Shown here piece after piece: positions 1 to 10,212 of a DNA stretch of 64,000 nt (positions are counted from its first letter, which is position 1; each line of letters begins with the position of its first letter). The notes below the pieces were generated by a model that worked only from the letters and a program-made list of their open reading frames with translations, had not been told where the DNA came from and did not search any database. The DNA is from Phaeosaccion multiseriatum (taxonomy: Eukaryota > Ochrophyta, other classes), in NCBI GenBank assembly GCA_965112735.1, contig OZ218958.1, positions 496,001 through 560,000 of the forward strand. The letters run 5' to 3'. Made by a program: the position numbers and the translations under genes.

Positions 1-1187
1 CTGCCCGCCCCCCCCCCCCCCCGTGTGGTCTGGCTTCTGCTGTCTGGCCTCTGACCGTGTCCTGTTGTTGCTGCTTTCGTTCATCAGCAGAGTGCACTCG
101 AGGTCCAGTGCAGAAGCAGCAGTTTCCTTGATGATCATCAGTAGCAAGAGCAGTGAGAACTGCCGGCCGACCCATGGAGTGCCATCTGCTTCGAGGCTCG
201 GTAAAGGCCATGGTGGAGGCTTGAGCTGCTGCAGCAGGGCCGTACAGACCAGCAGCACCACTGCCTCCACAGAAAAAGAAGGGAGAAGAGTTTATCATAT
301 CAGCGCCGGCTCCAGTAGCAGCGTGAGCTATAGTAGCGACAGCAGAAGACCGCAAGCGAAAGGGGAATGAAGGAGGGGAATCAGGCGGCAACAGCTGCAG
401 CAGCGGCGGCATGAGAGCGTTGATCTGCAGTGCGAAGCAAGATTAGAAGCAGGGACAGCAGCATCAGCAGCAGCGAGATCGACTCTGCTGCTGTATCCCT
501 CCTCTGCCGCAGCAGCTGACGCCAGCAAGGAGGGTGAGCGCCGCACGGTGTGGCTCTTGGGCAAGTCCGTCAGGCTCAAGGGGTCCGAGGAAAAGTGGGT
601 ACGTGATCGGCGAAAGGGGGCTCGCTTCTTACCTTCGCTCGTGCTGCAACTTGTCACCTTCTGCCCTCACCATCTCCTCTACCGCTGCACCTCTCTCTCT
701 CACTCACTTCAATTTCACTCACGCACACTCCCACCCAAGCACCCACCCGCTCACTCACGCACTCTCTCAATCAGTCAGTGAGTGACTCACTCACCCATTC
801 ACCTACGCAGTCGCTCAGTCACTCATTCAAACCCCAACAGCCCACTCAACTCACGAACGAACGAGCGAACGACGCACGCACCCACTCAGTCGCTCGTCAT
901 CCACTCAAATCGCTTGCTCACCAGCTCATTTAACGTACTCACCCCCCCCCTTCCCACCTCCCTCTCTCACCACCACCTGCCCATCCTCGGCGACGCTCAG
1001 GGCACCAAAATAGACGTCAAGTACCTGCGTGGGGTGAGCCAATGCATGGGCCCAGAACGAGCAGCCCACTGGGAGGGTTCCCCGAGACCGCTCCGAGTGT
1101 TTGCGGAAGGTGCCAGGCGGAGGCGTGCTTCAGCTACGAGCAATGCAACTACGATACAGACCTCACTCGCGTGTTGACTGGGAGATG
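1..1187 (+). pseudogene. Broken copy A of the Cys-rich lumen protein gene (inverted unit)
   Basis: This is the reverse-orientation relative of the intact gene at 25357-26994. The exon-2-like part runs to 598, where GTACGT matches the donor of the intact gene. The exon-3-like part starts after CTCAG at 1001 and opens with codons for GTKIDVKYLRGVSQCM. One extra base just after that Met codon, compared with copy B, shifts the frame and removes the next Cys. The downstream Cys-rich piece (AEACFSYEQC) survives in another frame at about 1110-1150. The 5' end and exon 1 lie outside the window. The intron holds degenerate TCAC-type repeats. It converges on antenna copy 1, the same arrangement as in the other units. 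Confidence 0.7.
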
Positions 1188-1613
1188 AGGGCATGAGATA
1201 AAAGAGAGAGAGACATAGAGAGGAAGAGAGAGGAGGCGTAGGCACACAGAGGATGTTGTACCCCGAGCAAGACCAGGAGTGCGTACCATGAATAGACGGA
1301 GACTCTGTACCGACTTGTGCTTGTGTGGAGACTTGTACCCCGAGTAACTGAGATTGTGGTCTCAGGACAAACGTGTACGTCTACGTTTCCATCACCACAG
1401 AAGACCCTCGCTGTCTCACGCCAGAAACGGAAGACACGAGTTTGTTTTGTAAAAGCCCTCATTCCTTTATTTACATATGGACAGTCGTCTCCCTTCAAGA
1501 GAGCGAAAGTAAGTCTAGCTATAGTCGTCTCCCTTCAAGAGAGCGAAAGTAAAAAGTCTAGCTATACTCTATGTCTAAGTTCCCTGGCAGCGTCACATAC
1601 GACAACGAACTCC
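1188..1613. other. Shared 3' flanks between pseudogene A and antenna copy 1
   Basis: No gene is seen. From about 1440 to 1613 the reverse strand matches the 3' flank of antenna copies 2, 3 and 5, including a tract with GCTCTCTTGAAGGGAGACGA; here that tract is partly duplicated (about 1485-1555). TTTATT at 1466-1471 reads AATAAA on the - strand and is a candidate polyadenylation signal. Confidence 0.6.
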
Positions 1614-2267
1614 TTAGTTCCATGTGTAGGCCTGTCCGAGGATGTCGTTGATAATGTAGGGGCGTCCGTTGAGCTGCTCGTGGACCATGAGGGCGAGGAT
1701 GCCCATCTGTGCGGCGCGGCCGTTGTTGAGCTCGATAGAGCGCTTGCGGCTCTGGGTCTCCTCGTCCCACGATGCCCAGGTGGAGTTCTCTCCGAACCTG
1801 TTCATGTCACCGGGGGTGGAGCCCTCCACCTGCTGCATGACGGCCAGCTCGAGGATGCCGATGAAGGCAACCAGCTGGGCAATACCGGCGGCGGGGATCT
1901 TAGAGAAGGCTGCCAGGCCGTTGGGCACGTCCGTGAACTTAATGTTCTCGGAGATGGACAGGTATCCGGGCAGGCGCACGTTCTGCTGCACAAGGTGACC
2001 AGCGATGGCAAGCATGGAGATGCGTCCGTGCTTCACCTCGACGTATCGGAGTCGGTCGAATCGCTCCTGGTCGGCGTCGTTCAGGAGTCCGAGGGGGTCG
2101 AAGAACCCCAGAGGGGCCTGTGCTCCCTCGGCGTCCTCGAAGGCCATCTTCATGCTGCTGGAGCTCTTGGGGGCCTTGGCAACCGCGCTGCCGGTGAAGG
2201 CGGTGGGTGCCACGAAGGCGGAGGCGCACCCGAGGGTGGCCATGGCGGCGATGCAAGCGGTCTTCAT
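1614..2267 (-). CDS. Fucoxanthin-chlorophyll a/c antenna protein, copy 1
   Basis: The 217-residue product is identical to the other five copies (family details under copy 2). It is the only copy on the - strand and lies head to head with copy 2. Homology with the other copies ends abruptly at the start codon: upstream of the ATG the - strand reads ATTATCCAAACAAG instead of the usual 5'UTR intron ending in CCGCAGC. This copy therefore has its own promoter and probably lacks the 5'UTR intron, though an AG lies directly before the ATG. The 3' flank is shared with the other copies. It is likely functional because the frame is perfect. Confidence 0.92.
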   Translation of the reverse strand: MKTACIAAMATLGCASAFVAPTAFTGSAVAKAPKSSSSMKMAFEDAEGAQAPLGFFDPLGLLNDADQERFDRLRYVEVKHGRISMLAIAGHLVQQNVRLPGYLSISENIKFTDVPNGLAAFSKIPAAGIAQLVAFIGILELAVMQQVEGSTPGDMNRFGENSTWASWDEETQSRKRSIELNNGRAAQMGILALMVHEQLNGRPYIINDILGQAYTWN

Positions 2268-2867
2268 CTTGTTTGGATAATCAAAGGGTAGATTGGAGTA
2301 AGGACGGGTGTGAAGATTGTGGGGGAAAGGGGGAAAAACATATTTAGCTGAAACTCATAGTGTTTTTTGGCGCCACGCCAAATTGATCACTGCAAGTCGT
2401 TAGGTGATGTCATGCACACTCACAGGCCTTGCTTCTAACAGCATTTGCTCGGCCACGGACAGAGGCACACGACTACGGACACAGCAGAAACGTCAAGCAC
2501 ACGCTTTGCACAGACTAAAGACGTAGAGGGTACAAGTAGGAGAGGGGGGAGGGGAAAGATACGTGAAAGATACCATGTTGACAGATTTCCGCGTTGACAT
2601 ATTTGATTGACGTCGCCCAGCGCCCTCGAGAGCCTCTTCCCTCCCACAACCAAATCGACACTTCCTCATCTTTCCTTTCCCACATAATCTCACCATCAAG
2701 TGAGTGCGCCACTGAAGGGAGGAGGGGGAGGGACGGCAAGGAGGAAGGGCGAGCAGCGAGGAAGAAGGATCAAGTGGTCTTATATTTTGTCAAGCGATTT
2801 GCATTCCCCTTCTCACCTCATCCTCCCCTTTCCCCCCCCTACCCCTTTCTTCTCTTCTCTCCGCAGC
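2268..2867. promoter_or_regulatory. Divergent control region of antenna copies 1 and 2
   Basis: The 600 bp between the two head-to-head start codons. It holds TGACGT for copy 2 at 2608-2613 and the reverse, ACGTCA (TGACGT for copy 1), at 2490-2495. A near-palindrome at 2366-2382 has the form TTTGGCG-CCA-CGCCAAA and resembles an E2F site. The copy 2 5'UTR intron runs from GTGAGT at 2700 to CAG at 2866. Binding of any factor is inference. Confidence 0.6.
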
Positions 2868-3521
2868 ATGAAGACCGCTTGCATCGCCGCCATGGCCACC
2901 CTCGGGTGCGCCTCCGCCTTCGTGGCACCCACCGCCTTCACCGGCAGCGCGGTTGCCAAGGCCCCCAAGAGCTCCAGCAGCATGAAGATGGCCTTCGAGG
3001 ACGCCGAGGGAGCACAGGCCCCTCTGGGATTCTTCGACCCCCTCGGACTCCTGAACGACGCCGACCAGGAGCGATTCGACCGACTCCGATACGTCGAGGT
3101 GAAGCACGGCCGCATCTCCATGCTTGCCATCGCTGGTCACCTTGTGCAGCAGAACGTGCGCCTGCCCGGATACCTGTCCATCTCCGAGAACATTAAGTTC
3201 ACGGACGTGCCCAACGGCCTGGCAGCCTTCTCTAAGATCCCCGCCGCCGGTATTGCCCAGCTGGTTGCCTTCATCGGCATCCTCGAGCTGGCCGTCATGC
3301 AGCAGGTGGAGGGCTCCACCCCCGGTGACATGAACAGGTTCGGAGAGAACTCCACCTGGGCATCGTGGGACGAGGAGACCCAGAGCCGCAAGCGCTCCAT
3401 CGAGCTCAACAACGGCCGCGCCGCACAGATGGGCATCCTCGCCCTCATGGTCCACGAGCAGCTCAACGGACGCCCCTACATCATCAACGACATCCTCGGA
3501 CAGGCCTACACATGGAACTAA
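2868..3521 (+). CDS. Fucoxanthin-chlorophyll a/c antenna protein, copy 2
   Basis: This is a light-harvesting protein of the thylakoid membrane that binds chlorophyll a/c and carotenoid. The leader MKTACIAAMATLGCASA|FVAPTAF has a signal peptide followed by Phe at the cleavage site, the bipartite plastid signal of secondary red algae. The mature part starts near MAFEDAEGAQAPLGFFDPLG, typical of the family. Helix 1 carries the chlorophyll-binding pattern EVKHGRISMLAIAG, the middle helix is GIAQLVAFIGILELAV, and helix 3 carries ELNNGRAAQMGILALMVHE. The length of 217 residues is normal. The coding part is one exon. A 167-bp intron (2700-2866, GTGAGT...CAG) sits in the 5'UTR one base before the ATG, which decides the start. 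An N-terminal extension reads open through this intron but is not likely real. Confidence 0.96.
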   Translation: MKTACIAAMATLGCASAFVAPTAFTGSAVAKAPKSSSSMKMAFEDAEGAQAPLGFFDPLGLLNDADQERFDRLRYVEVKHGRISMLAIAGHLVQQNVRLPGYLSISENIKFTDVPNGLAAFSKIPAAGIAQLVAFIGILELAVMQQVEGSTPGDMNRFGENSTWASWDEETQSRKRSIELNNGRAAQMGILALMVHEQLNGRPYIINDILGQAYTWN

Positions 3522-3894
3522 GGAGTTTGTTGTCGTATGTGACGCTGCCAGGGAACTTAGACATAGAGTATAGCTAGACTTTTTACTTTCGCTCTCTTGA
3601 AGGGAGACGACTGTCCACATGTAAATAGAGGAATGAGGGCTTTCAAAACAAAATTTTGTCTTCCTGTTTTTTCCCGTGGCGTGAGGTCTTCCGTTCGACG
3701 GTGGTGAGCCTGTTCTTGCTGTGGCGTGAGGGTCTTCTGTTCGACGGTGATGAACAAGTACACGTTGCCATGAACGCACACTCTCAGGCTCTACTCGGGG
3801 TACGCATCTATTCTGAAAGGATATCTGTGTCTACTGTAGACGCCTCTCCTCTCTCTTCCTCTCGATGTGTCTCTCCTCTCGGGCCCTCATCTGC
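3522..3894. other. Antenna copy 2 3' flank
   Basis: Matches the 3' flanks of copies 1, 3 and 5 for about 120 bp. The AATAAA present in copies 3, 5 and 6 reads AATAGA here (near 3628). After that, short direct repeats containing GTGGCGTGAGG and TTCGACGGTG occur. No gene is seen. Confidence 0.5.
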
Positions 3895-5860
3895 CTACAA
3901 AAACAGGCGAAAAAAACACGCGAATGAGGTGTGTATTGTGGTTGCATTGCTCGTAGCTGAAGCCTCCGCCTGGCACCTTCCTAGACACTCGGAGCGGTCT
4001 CGGGGAGCCCTCCCAGTGGGCTGCTCGCATTGGGACATGCTCTGAATCACCCCACGCAGGTACTTGACGTCCTTCTTGGTGCCCTGAGCGTCGCCGAGGA
4101 GGGGCAGGTGGTGGTGAGGGAATGAGGGTGTGAGAGAGTGAGCGAGCGACTGAGCTGAGTGGGCGCGTGCGTGAGTGGGCGTGCGTGGGTGCGTGCGAGT
4201 GAATGAGTGAATGAGAGTGAGAGTGAGTGAGTACGTGAGAAGAGTGAGGGAGGAAGGGAGGGAGTGTGGGAGTGAGTGTGGGAGTGACTGAGGTGGGTGA
4301 GGGAGGGAATAAGTTAATTGGAGTGAGAGAGTGATGAGTGAAGTGAGGAGTGAGTGGGTGAGGAATGAGTGAGTGAGTGAGTGAGTGAGTGAGTGAGTGA
4401 GTGGTTGCGTGAGGGAGTGAGGGAGTGAGTGAGTAGGGGAGGGAGTGCTTGAGGGATTGAGTGAGTGAGTGAGTAGGGGGACGAGGTGAGTGAGCGAGTG
4501 AACAAGAGACTAAGTAGGTGCGTACGTGAGCGAGTGAGTGAGCGACTGAGTGAGCGACTGAGTGGGCGCATGCATGAGTGAGCGACTGAGTGGGCGCATG
4601 CATGAGTGAGTGAAGGAGTGAGTGGGCGTGTGCATGCGGAAGTGAGTCAGGGAGTGAGTGCGAGAGTACGTGCGTGAGTGAGCAGGGGAGTGAGTGTGTG
4701 AGAGTGAGTGAGCGAGTGAGTGAGTGAGTGAGTAAGCGGGGGCCTGCGTGGATGGATGCATGCGTGCGTGAGTGGGTGAGTGAGTAAAATCAGTATGTTA
4801 GTGAGGGACGCGAGGGAGCGTGAGTGAGTGAGTGAGTGAGTGAGTGGGGAAGTGAATGAGGTGAGAGAGGCACAACGTAGGGGAGAGGCAGGGGAGAGGA
4901 TAAAAGAAGGTCGAGGGAAAGGTATACTTAAGTGTGCCATGCTTCGCCATCACGTACCGACTTGTCCTATGCCCCCTTGAGCCTGAGGGACTCGCCCGAA
5001 AGCGACACCTGGGCCCTCCTGTGGTCGCAAGGAGAATGAATGGGCCCTCCTAGGGTCCCAAGGAGAATGAACGGGCCTGCTACAACTGCTGCCGCTGCTG
5101 CAGCTACACAATGCTGCCCCGCCCGCTTCAAGAAGCCTCGTCCACTAGCGCTGCTACGACCACTACTCATGCTTATGCTTGCTTGCTGGCTGCTGCAGGT
5201 GCTGCCCCCTACCCACTCCGATGATGCCCCTGCCGCCGCCGCTGCTACTGCTACTGCAGCTCACGCAGCAACTGGAGCTGGCACGGGCGTACACTATCCT
5301 CCCTTCTCCTTCTGTGGAGGCAGTGGTGCTACTGGCCGGAGCGGCCATGATGCAGCAGCTGAGGCCTCTAGAACGGCTCTCCTGAGCACGGGCCGCAGAT
5401 GACACTCCATGGACCGGACAGCGCTGGTCCTACGACTGTTCCTGCTGCTATTGCTGGGAGAGGGAGCTGCGATACTGCACTGGAACCCAAGTGCACTCTA
5501 CTAATGAGCTGAAGGCAGTCACACGCAGCAGCCTGTGCAGCAGCAGGACACATTCAGGTGCCAGGCAGCAGATGCCGGACGGCAGGGGAAGGGGAGGAGA
5601 AGGGATGAATGGCGTCATCCACTGCGGAAGACGTAAGTGTGCCTATTCCGTGCTGTCGCTGTTCGCTGCTGCCCTACATCTCGACACACAAGAGGATGAA
5701 GAGGCATCTTTAGTGGAGCAGAGCCACGGCAAAGAAGCAGCTGCAGCAGCAGTAGCAGCAGCAAAAACAGAGCAGCAGAAGCACTACCATTGTAGGCAGA
5801 GCGCTGTGCTTACTTACATGCACGTCGCAGGATGCCGAGCACCACGGCAGTGCGCTTAAT
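3895..5860 (-). pseudogene. Broken copy B of the Cys-rich lumen protein gene
   Basis: All three exons of the intact gene can be placed. Exon 1 matches 5818-5860 with an intact GTAAGT donor, but the start codon is ATT. Exon 2 matches 4958-5532; the first codons after the acceptor meet a TGA (reading CCV-stop). The twin-arginine-like segment RGFLKRAGQHCVAAAAAAVV is still readable further on. Exon 3 starts at 4083 after CTCAG with GTKKDVKYLRGV, then loses the Cys-Phe codons through a 4-base deletion (GAGGCGTGCTTC to GAGGCTTC), which shifts the frame. The second intron is almost entirely GTGA-type repeat. Confidence 0.8.
4130..4860. repeat. GTGA-type tetranucleotide array in pseudogene B intron
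   Basis: About 730 bp of GTGA/GTGG/GGGA units on the + strand. In the sense of the pseudogene this reads CTCA, lying between the exon 2 donor (4957) and the exon 3 acceptor (4084). Confidence 0.9.
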
Positions 5861-7200
5861 CTGTCTACTCCAACGAAGCAGGCTAGGTCGATCAAGGTGA
5901 AGCAGCGGTTGGCACCGAAGAGTAAAAAGCAAGCACAGCCTGTTGCTCATCCTCTAGAGATGCCCCTAGAGGGCGAGATCCCTGTAGAGGGCATGTTACA
6001 AGCATCCGTTTCAACACAATAGACCCAAGTCAACGAAATGCGATGCTGTTTGATGGGAGAGGGGGGGGGTCGGAAGGCGAGGGAGACGGGCGGAGGTCGA
6101 AGGACAAGGGAGATGGCAGAGCGAGGCAACGGAGAGGGAGAAGGAGGTCAGAAGGTAAGGGAGAAGAAGGTCACAAGGTGCGGGAGAAGGAGGCTCAGAG
6201 GCAAAACCAGGCACAAGAAGATCCGTCTGGGGACGGGAGAAGGAGATCGGGAGGTGAAGCAGAGGGAAGGAAAGAGGAGGGAAGGGAGGGAGAGAGAAGG
6301 AGGTAGGGCGGCAGGGGAGAAGGAACAAGGAGGCCAGAGGGGAAGGGAGAGAGAGAACGGAGAGAGGGGGCAGAGGAGAATCAACGAGGAGGGAGGGGGG
6401 GGCGAGATGCCTGCATACCTGAGCTTCTCCATTCCTTTTGTTTTTCCTCCTACGCTCTTCCCCTCCATCTACTCTCCCCCGTGGCGGAATGGCGGAAGAC
6501 CTGCTGAACGCCGACACAAACAGCGAAGAGCAGACGAAGAGAGGAAGACCAAACGCAAACAAGCCCATGAGGAGCCGCAAGTGAGGGTTGGGCCTTCAAC
6601 CAATAGCAAAGAAGCGCGCGCGAGTGTAAATGCACGTCAGAAGGAAGCACAAAAGACAAGACGCTGAAGGTACTGCAGCGTATCCTCGGCATCCGCGCAT
6701 CCAGCGAGGACGGTAGCAGATCTTGAGCGGTACACCGGTAGGCAGCAACCGCACGCGGCATCGACAACACAGCACGTAGGACAGTACCAAGCGGTGGCAG
6801 CACTAACCAGAGCAGTGCCCCAGCCTGTGAAGAATGGACGACGAATCGCGACCAATAGACAGCCTCTCGCCACGCTTACCTCTTGCGCCCTTTGAAAGAA
6901 TCCTCTTCGAAGCCTCTAGCTCCCGCTGCCTCGCCCCGTGCCGACTTGTCCGTCCCTCCTTCTACTTGCTCCCCCTCCTCGTTCTCAATCCATTGCGTCG
7001 AGACGGCAGGAGAAAGGAAGGGCGAGTGAGAGATGGGAGGGGAGAGGCAAGAGAAGAGATGGTACTATACATGTGGGGAGGCCAAGACCCCGCCCTTTCC
7101 CCACCATCCTGGCCTTGTATAAGACCTGTTGCGAAGCGAAAACAGTGCCAGTTTCCTGTCACTTCGGGGCGGGTTTCCGGCGCTTGAGCGATATCCCGAG
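5861..7200. other. Spacer between pseudogene B and antenna copy 3
   Basis: No supported gene. About 6050-6410 is a strongly purine-biased tract of GGGAGAAGGAGGTCAG-like units. About 6400-7200 is conserved in every unit, including CCAAT near 6852 (CGCGACCAATAGAC) and a block around 7075-7180; it may be distal promoter of the next antenna gene or the 5' region of the divergent lumen gene. Confidence 0.5.
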
Positions 7201-7308
7201 TTGGTTGACCAGGGCTTGACGTCGCGAGGGAACCAAACCAATGGGAACCACTAACCACAATCAAATCCACCTCCTCTCTTTCTTTTAAGACATCTTTACC
7301 ACCATCAA
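7201..7308 (+). promoter_or_regulatory. Proximal promoter of antenna copy 3
   Basis: TGACGT at 7217-7222, 261 bp before the ATG, is followed by CCAAT (in AAACCAATGGGAACC) and a pyrimidine-rich stretch leading to TTTACCACCATCAA, where the 5'UTR intron begins. The block is nearly identical in copies 4 and 5 and recognisable in copy 6. TGACGT is a bZIP core; aureochromes of stramenopiles bind this core, so light control is plausible but inferred. Confidence 0.55.
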
Positions 7309-7477
7309 GTGAGTGCTGCAGTGCAGGGAAGAGGGGGAGGGGCGGCAGGGAGGAAGGGCGAGCAGCGAGGAAGAAGGATCAAGTGGTCTTTTATTTTGTC
7401 AAGCGATTTGCATCCCCCTTTCTCACCCAGTCCTCCCGTTTTCCCACCCTACCCCTTTCTTCTCTTCTCTCCGCAGC

Positions 7478-8131
7478 ATGAAGACCGCCTGCATCGCCGC
7501 CATGGCCACCCTCGGGTGCGCCTCCGCCTTCGTGGCACCCACCGCCTTCACCGGCAGCGCGGTTGCCAAGGCCCCCAAGAGCTCCAGCAGCATGAAGATG
7601 GCCTTCGAGGACGCCGAGGGAGCACAGGCCCCTCTGGGATTCTTCGACCCCCTCGGACTCCTGAACGACGCCGACCAGGAGCGATTCGACCGACTCCGAT
7701 ACGTCGAGGTGAAGCACGGCCGCATCTCCATGCTTGCCATCGCTGGTCACCTTGTGCAGCAGAACGTGCGCCTGCCCGGATACCTGTCCATCTCCGAGAA
7801 CATTAAGTTCACGGACGTGCCCAACGGCCTGGCAGCCTTCTCTAAGATCCCCGCCGCCGGCATTGCCCAGCTGGTTGCCTTCATCGGCATCCTCGAGCTG
7901 GCCGTCATGCAGCAGGTGGAGGGCTCCACCCCCGGTGACATGAACAGGTTCGGAGAGAACTCCACCTGGGCATCGTGGGACGAGGAGACCCAGAGCCGCA
8001 AGCGCTCCATCGAGCTCAACAACGGCCGCGCCGCACAGATGGGCATCCTCGCCCTCATGGTCCACGAGCAGCTTAACGGACGCCCCTACATCATCAACGA
8101 CATCCTCGGACAGGCCTACACATGGAACTAA
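7478..8131 (+). CDS. Fucoxanthin-chlorophyll a/c antenna protein, copy 3
   Basis: The protein is identical to copy 2. The 5'UTR intron is 7309-7476. Synonymous differences include GGCATTGCC where copies 1, 2 and 6 have GGTATTGCC, and CTTAAC where the others have CTCAAC near the 3' end. It shares CACGGCCGC with copy 2 against CACGGACGC in copies 1, 4, 5 and 6. The 3' flank holds AATAAA at 8234-8239. The start lies 4610 bp after that of copy 2, which sets the unit length. Confidence 0.95.
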   Translation: MKTACIAAMATLGCASAFVAPTAFTGSAVAKAPKSSSSMKMAFEDAEGAQAPLGFFDPLGLLNDADQERFDRLRYVEVKHGRISMLAIAGHLVQQNVRLPGYLSISENIKFTDVPNGLAAFSKIPAAGIAQLVAFIGILELAVMQQVEGSTPGDMNRFGENSTWASWDEETQSRKRSIELNNGRAAQMGILALMVHEQLNGRPYIINDILGQAYTWN

Positions 8132-8614
8132 GGAGTTTGTTGTCGTTTGTGACGCTGCCAGGGAACTTAGACATTGGTTATAGCTAGACTTTTTACTTTC
8201 GCTCTCTTGAAGGGAGACGACTGTCCACATGTAAATAAAGGAATGAGGGCTTTACAGATATTTCTCGTGTCTCTTTTGAGCAGAGGTCTTGTATTGAGTA
8301 GTACACTAGTGCGTTTTCCACCCTCTCTGTCGCTGCCCGGGGGTAAAGTCTCCATTTATGTACACACTGTCTCTACCTTAGCAGACTCCTAGTGTTTGCT
8401 CGTGTGTGTGGTACGCAAGGGTCTTCTATTGAACAGCCTCTCTGTCGCTGCCTGGGGATAAAAGTCTCCCATCTATGTACACACTGTCTTTTTCTCTGTA
8501 CTCCGTGTGTCTGCTCGGGTGTGTGGTAAACACACCCCTGTCTGTAAAATCCTCGTCAGTGTGCAACTTGTGCAATAGGACCCTCAGTATCTCTCCCCTC
8601 TCTTGTGTCATTGC

Positions 8615-10089
8615 TCGTAGCTGAAGCACGCCTCCGCCTGGCACCTCCCTAGACACTCGGAGCGGTCTCGGGGGAACCCCCCCCCGTGGGCTGCTCGCAC
8701 TGGGCCATGCTTTGAATCACCCCACGCAGGTACTTGACGTCCTTCTAGGTGCCCTGAGCGTCGCCAAAGAGGATAAGATGGTGAGGGGGGGGGGAGGTGA
8801 GTGCGTGAGTGAGTAGGAGTTGTGAGTGGGAGAGGGAGTGAGGGAGCAAGCAAGCGCCTGAGTGGATGAGTGTGCGCGTAAAGGGGGGAACTGGAGTGAG
8901 GATGGAGGAGTTGAGTGAGTGAGTTGAGTGAGTGAGTGAGTGAGCGAGTGAGTGCATGAGTGGGTGAGTGGTGCGTGAGTATGAGACGGGGTGAGCGAGT
9001 GACTGAGTGAGTGAGTGAGGGAGTGAGGGAGTGAGGGAGTGAAGTGAGTAAGTGAGTAAGTGAGTACGTGACTGGGTGAGTGAGCGAGAGGGTGCGTGAG
9101 TGGGTGGGTGGCTCGGTGCGTGAGTGAGTGAGAAAGTGAGTGACGTGCGAGAGGTGCACGGTAAAGGAGATGCAGGCGAGAGCATAAGGTGACAAGTTGC
9201 AGCATGAGCGAATGGTATTGAGCGTGCCACCCTTCGCCGTCACGTACCGACCTTACCTCGGACTCCCTGGGCGTGAGAGACTTGCCCGATAGCCACACCG
9301 TGCGTTGCTGGTGCCAGCTGCTGCCACAGCGGAAGGATGCGGCAGCAGAGTCGGCCCCGCTACAGCTGATGCAGCTGCTTTCCAACAATGCTGCTCCGCG
9401 CTTCAGGAAGGCTCGCCTACTCCTTCGGCTCCTTCCAACGGGCTCACCCATCCACCCACCCCCCTGGGCCCCTGGGTACTAGCGCTGAATGCTGCTACCG
9501 CTGTTTCTACTGTTGCTTCCCACCGCATACCAGCGCCATCTTGCCGCTACTGCGGCGGCTGCTGCCGCGGAGTCGCCACCCCACTTGCCCGCCTACTCCC
9601 TCCAGTGATGCCCCTGTCGCTCCTGGCGCTGTTGCTGTTGCTACTATAGCTCATGCTGCTACTGGAGCCGGCGCTGGTGTAAACTCTTCTCCCTTCTCCT
9701 TCTGTGGAGGCAGTGGTGCTGCTGGTCTGTACGGCCCTGCTGCAGAAGCTGAAGCCTCTACAACGGCCTTTTCCGAGCCTCGAAGAAGATGGCACTCCAT
9801 GGGTCGGCCGGCGGTGCCCCTGCTGCTGCCCTTGCTACTGATGATCATCAAGGAAACTGCTGCTTCTGCACTGGACCTCGAGTGCGCTCTGCTGATGAAC
9901 GAAAGTGGCAACAACAGGACATGGTCAGAGGCCAGACAGCAGAAGCCAGACCGCACGGGGGGGGGGGGGGCGGGCAGAATTGAAGAATTAGGTCATCTGA
10001 TGGAAGACGCGTGCTGTCCCTGCTGCTCTCCTTCTCGACACAAGAGCGTGAAGAGGCCTCTTAAATGGAGCAGAGCCACGGCAAGAAAA

Positions 10090-10120
<31 letters not shown>

Positions 10121-10212
10121 GCAGCAGAGCATCGTAGGTATGAATCAGAGGGACTCTACACGTACTCACATGCACGTCGCAAGACACCAAGCACAGCGGC
10201 AGGGCGCTTCGT
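8615..10212 (-). pseudogene. Broken copy C of the Cys-rich lumen protein gene
   Basis: Exon 1 matches 10170-10212 with a GTGAGT donor, but its start codon is ACG (10210-10212). Exon 2 ends at the conserved GTACGT donor at about 9248 and keeps the twin-arginine-like RRAFLKRGAAL segment in one frame; the leader part is in another frame and meets a stop (CAG TAG) in the expected one. Exon 3 begins at 8753 with Gly-Thr and then TAG (8745-8747), a stop at its third codon. The antenna copy 3 3' flank occupies 8132-8614 with no gene. Confidence 0.8.
8795..9140. repeat. GTGA-type array in pseudogene C intron
   Basis: GTGAGTGAGT units on the + strand (CTCA in gene sense), mixed with GGGAGTGA, between the conserved exon 2 and exon 3 boundaries. 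Confidence 0.85.

Noticed and set aside
2790-3779. Long frames antisense to the antenna copies
   Set aside because: They mirror the strong codon bias of the sense frame and recur in every copy; no domain or start context supports them.
3887-4940. Long frames of repeated Thr-His-Ser-Leu in the GTGA arrays (also at 8600-9240, 18466-19266)
   Set aside because: All three frames stay open because the repeat has no stop; they fall in introns and do not follow the exon boundaries.
6450-6873. A conserved - strand frame in the unit spacers (also near 11100-11480 and 15640-16010)
   Set aside because: The frame is not kept between units (different frames and stops), so conservation reflects duplication of the unit, not a gene.
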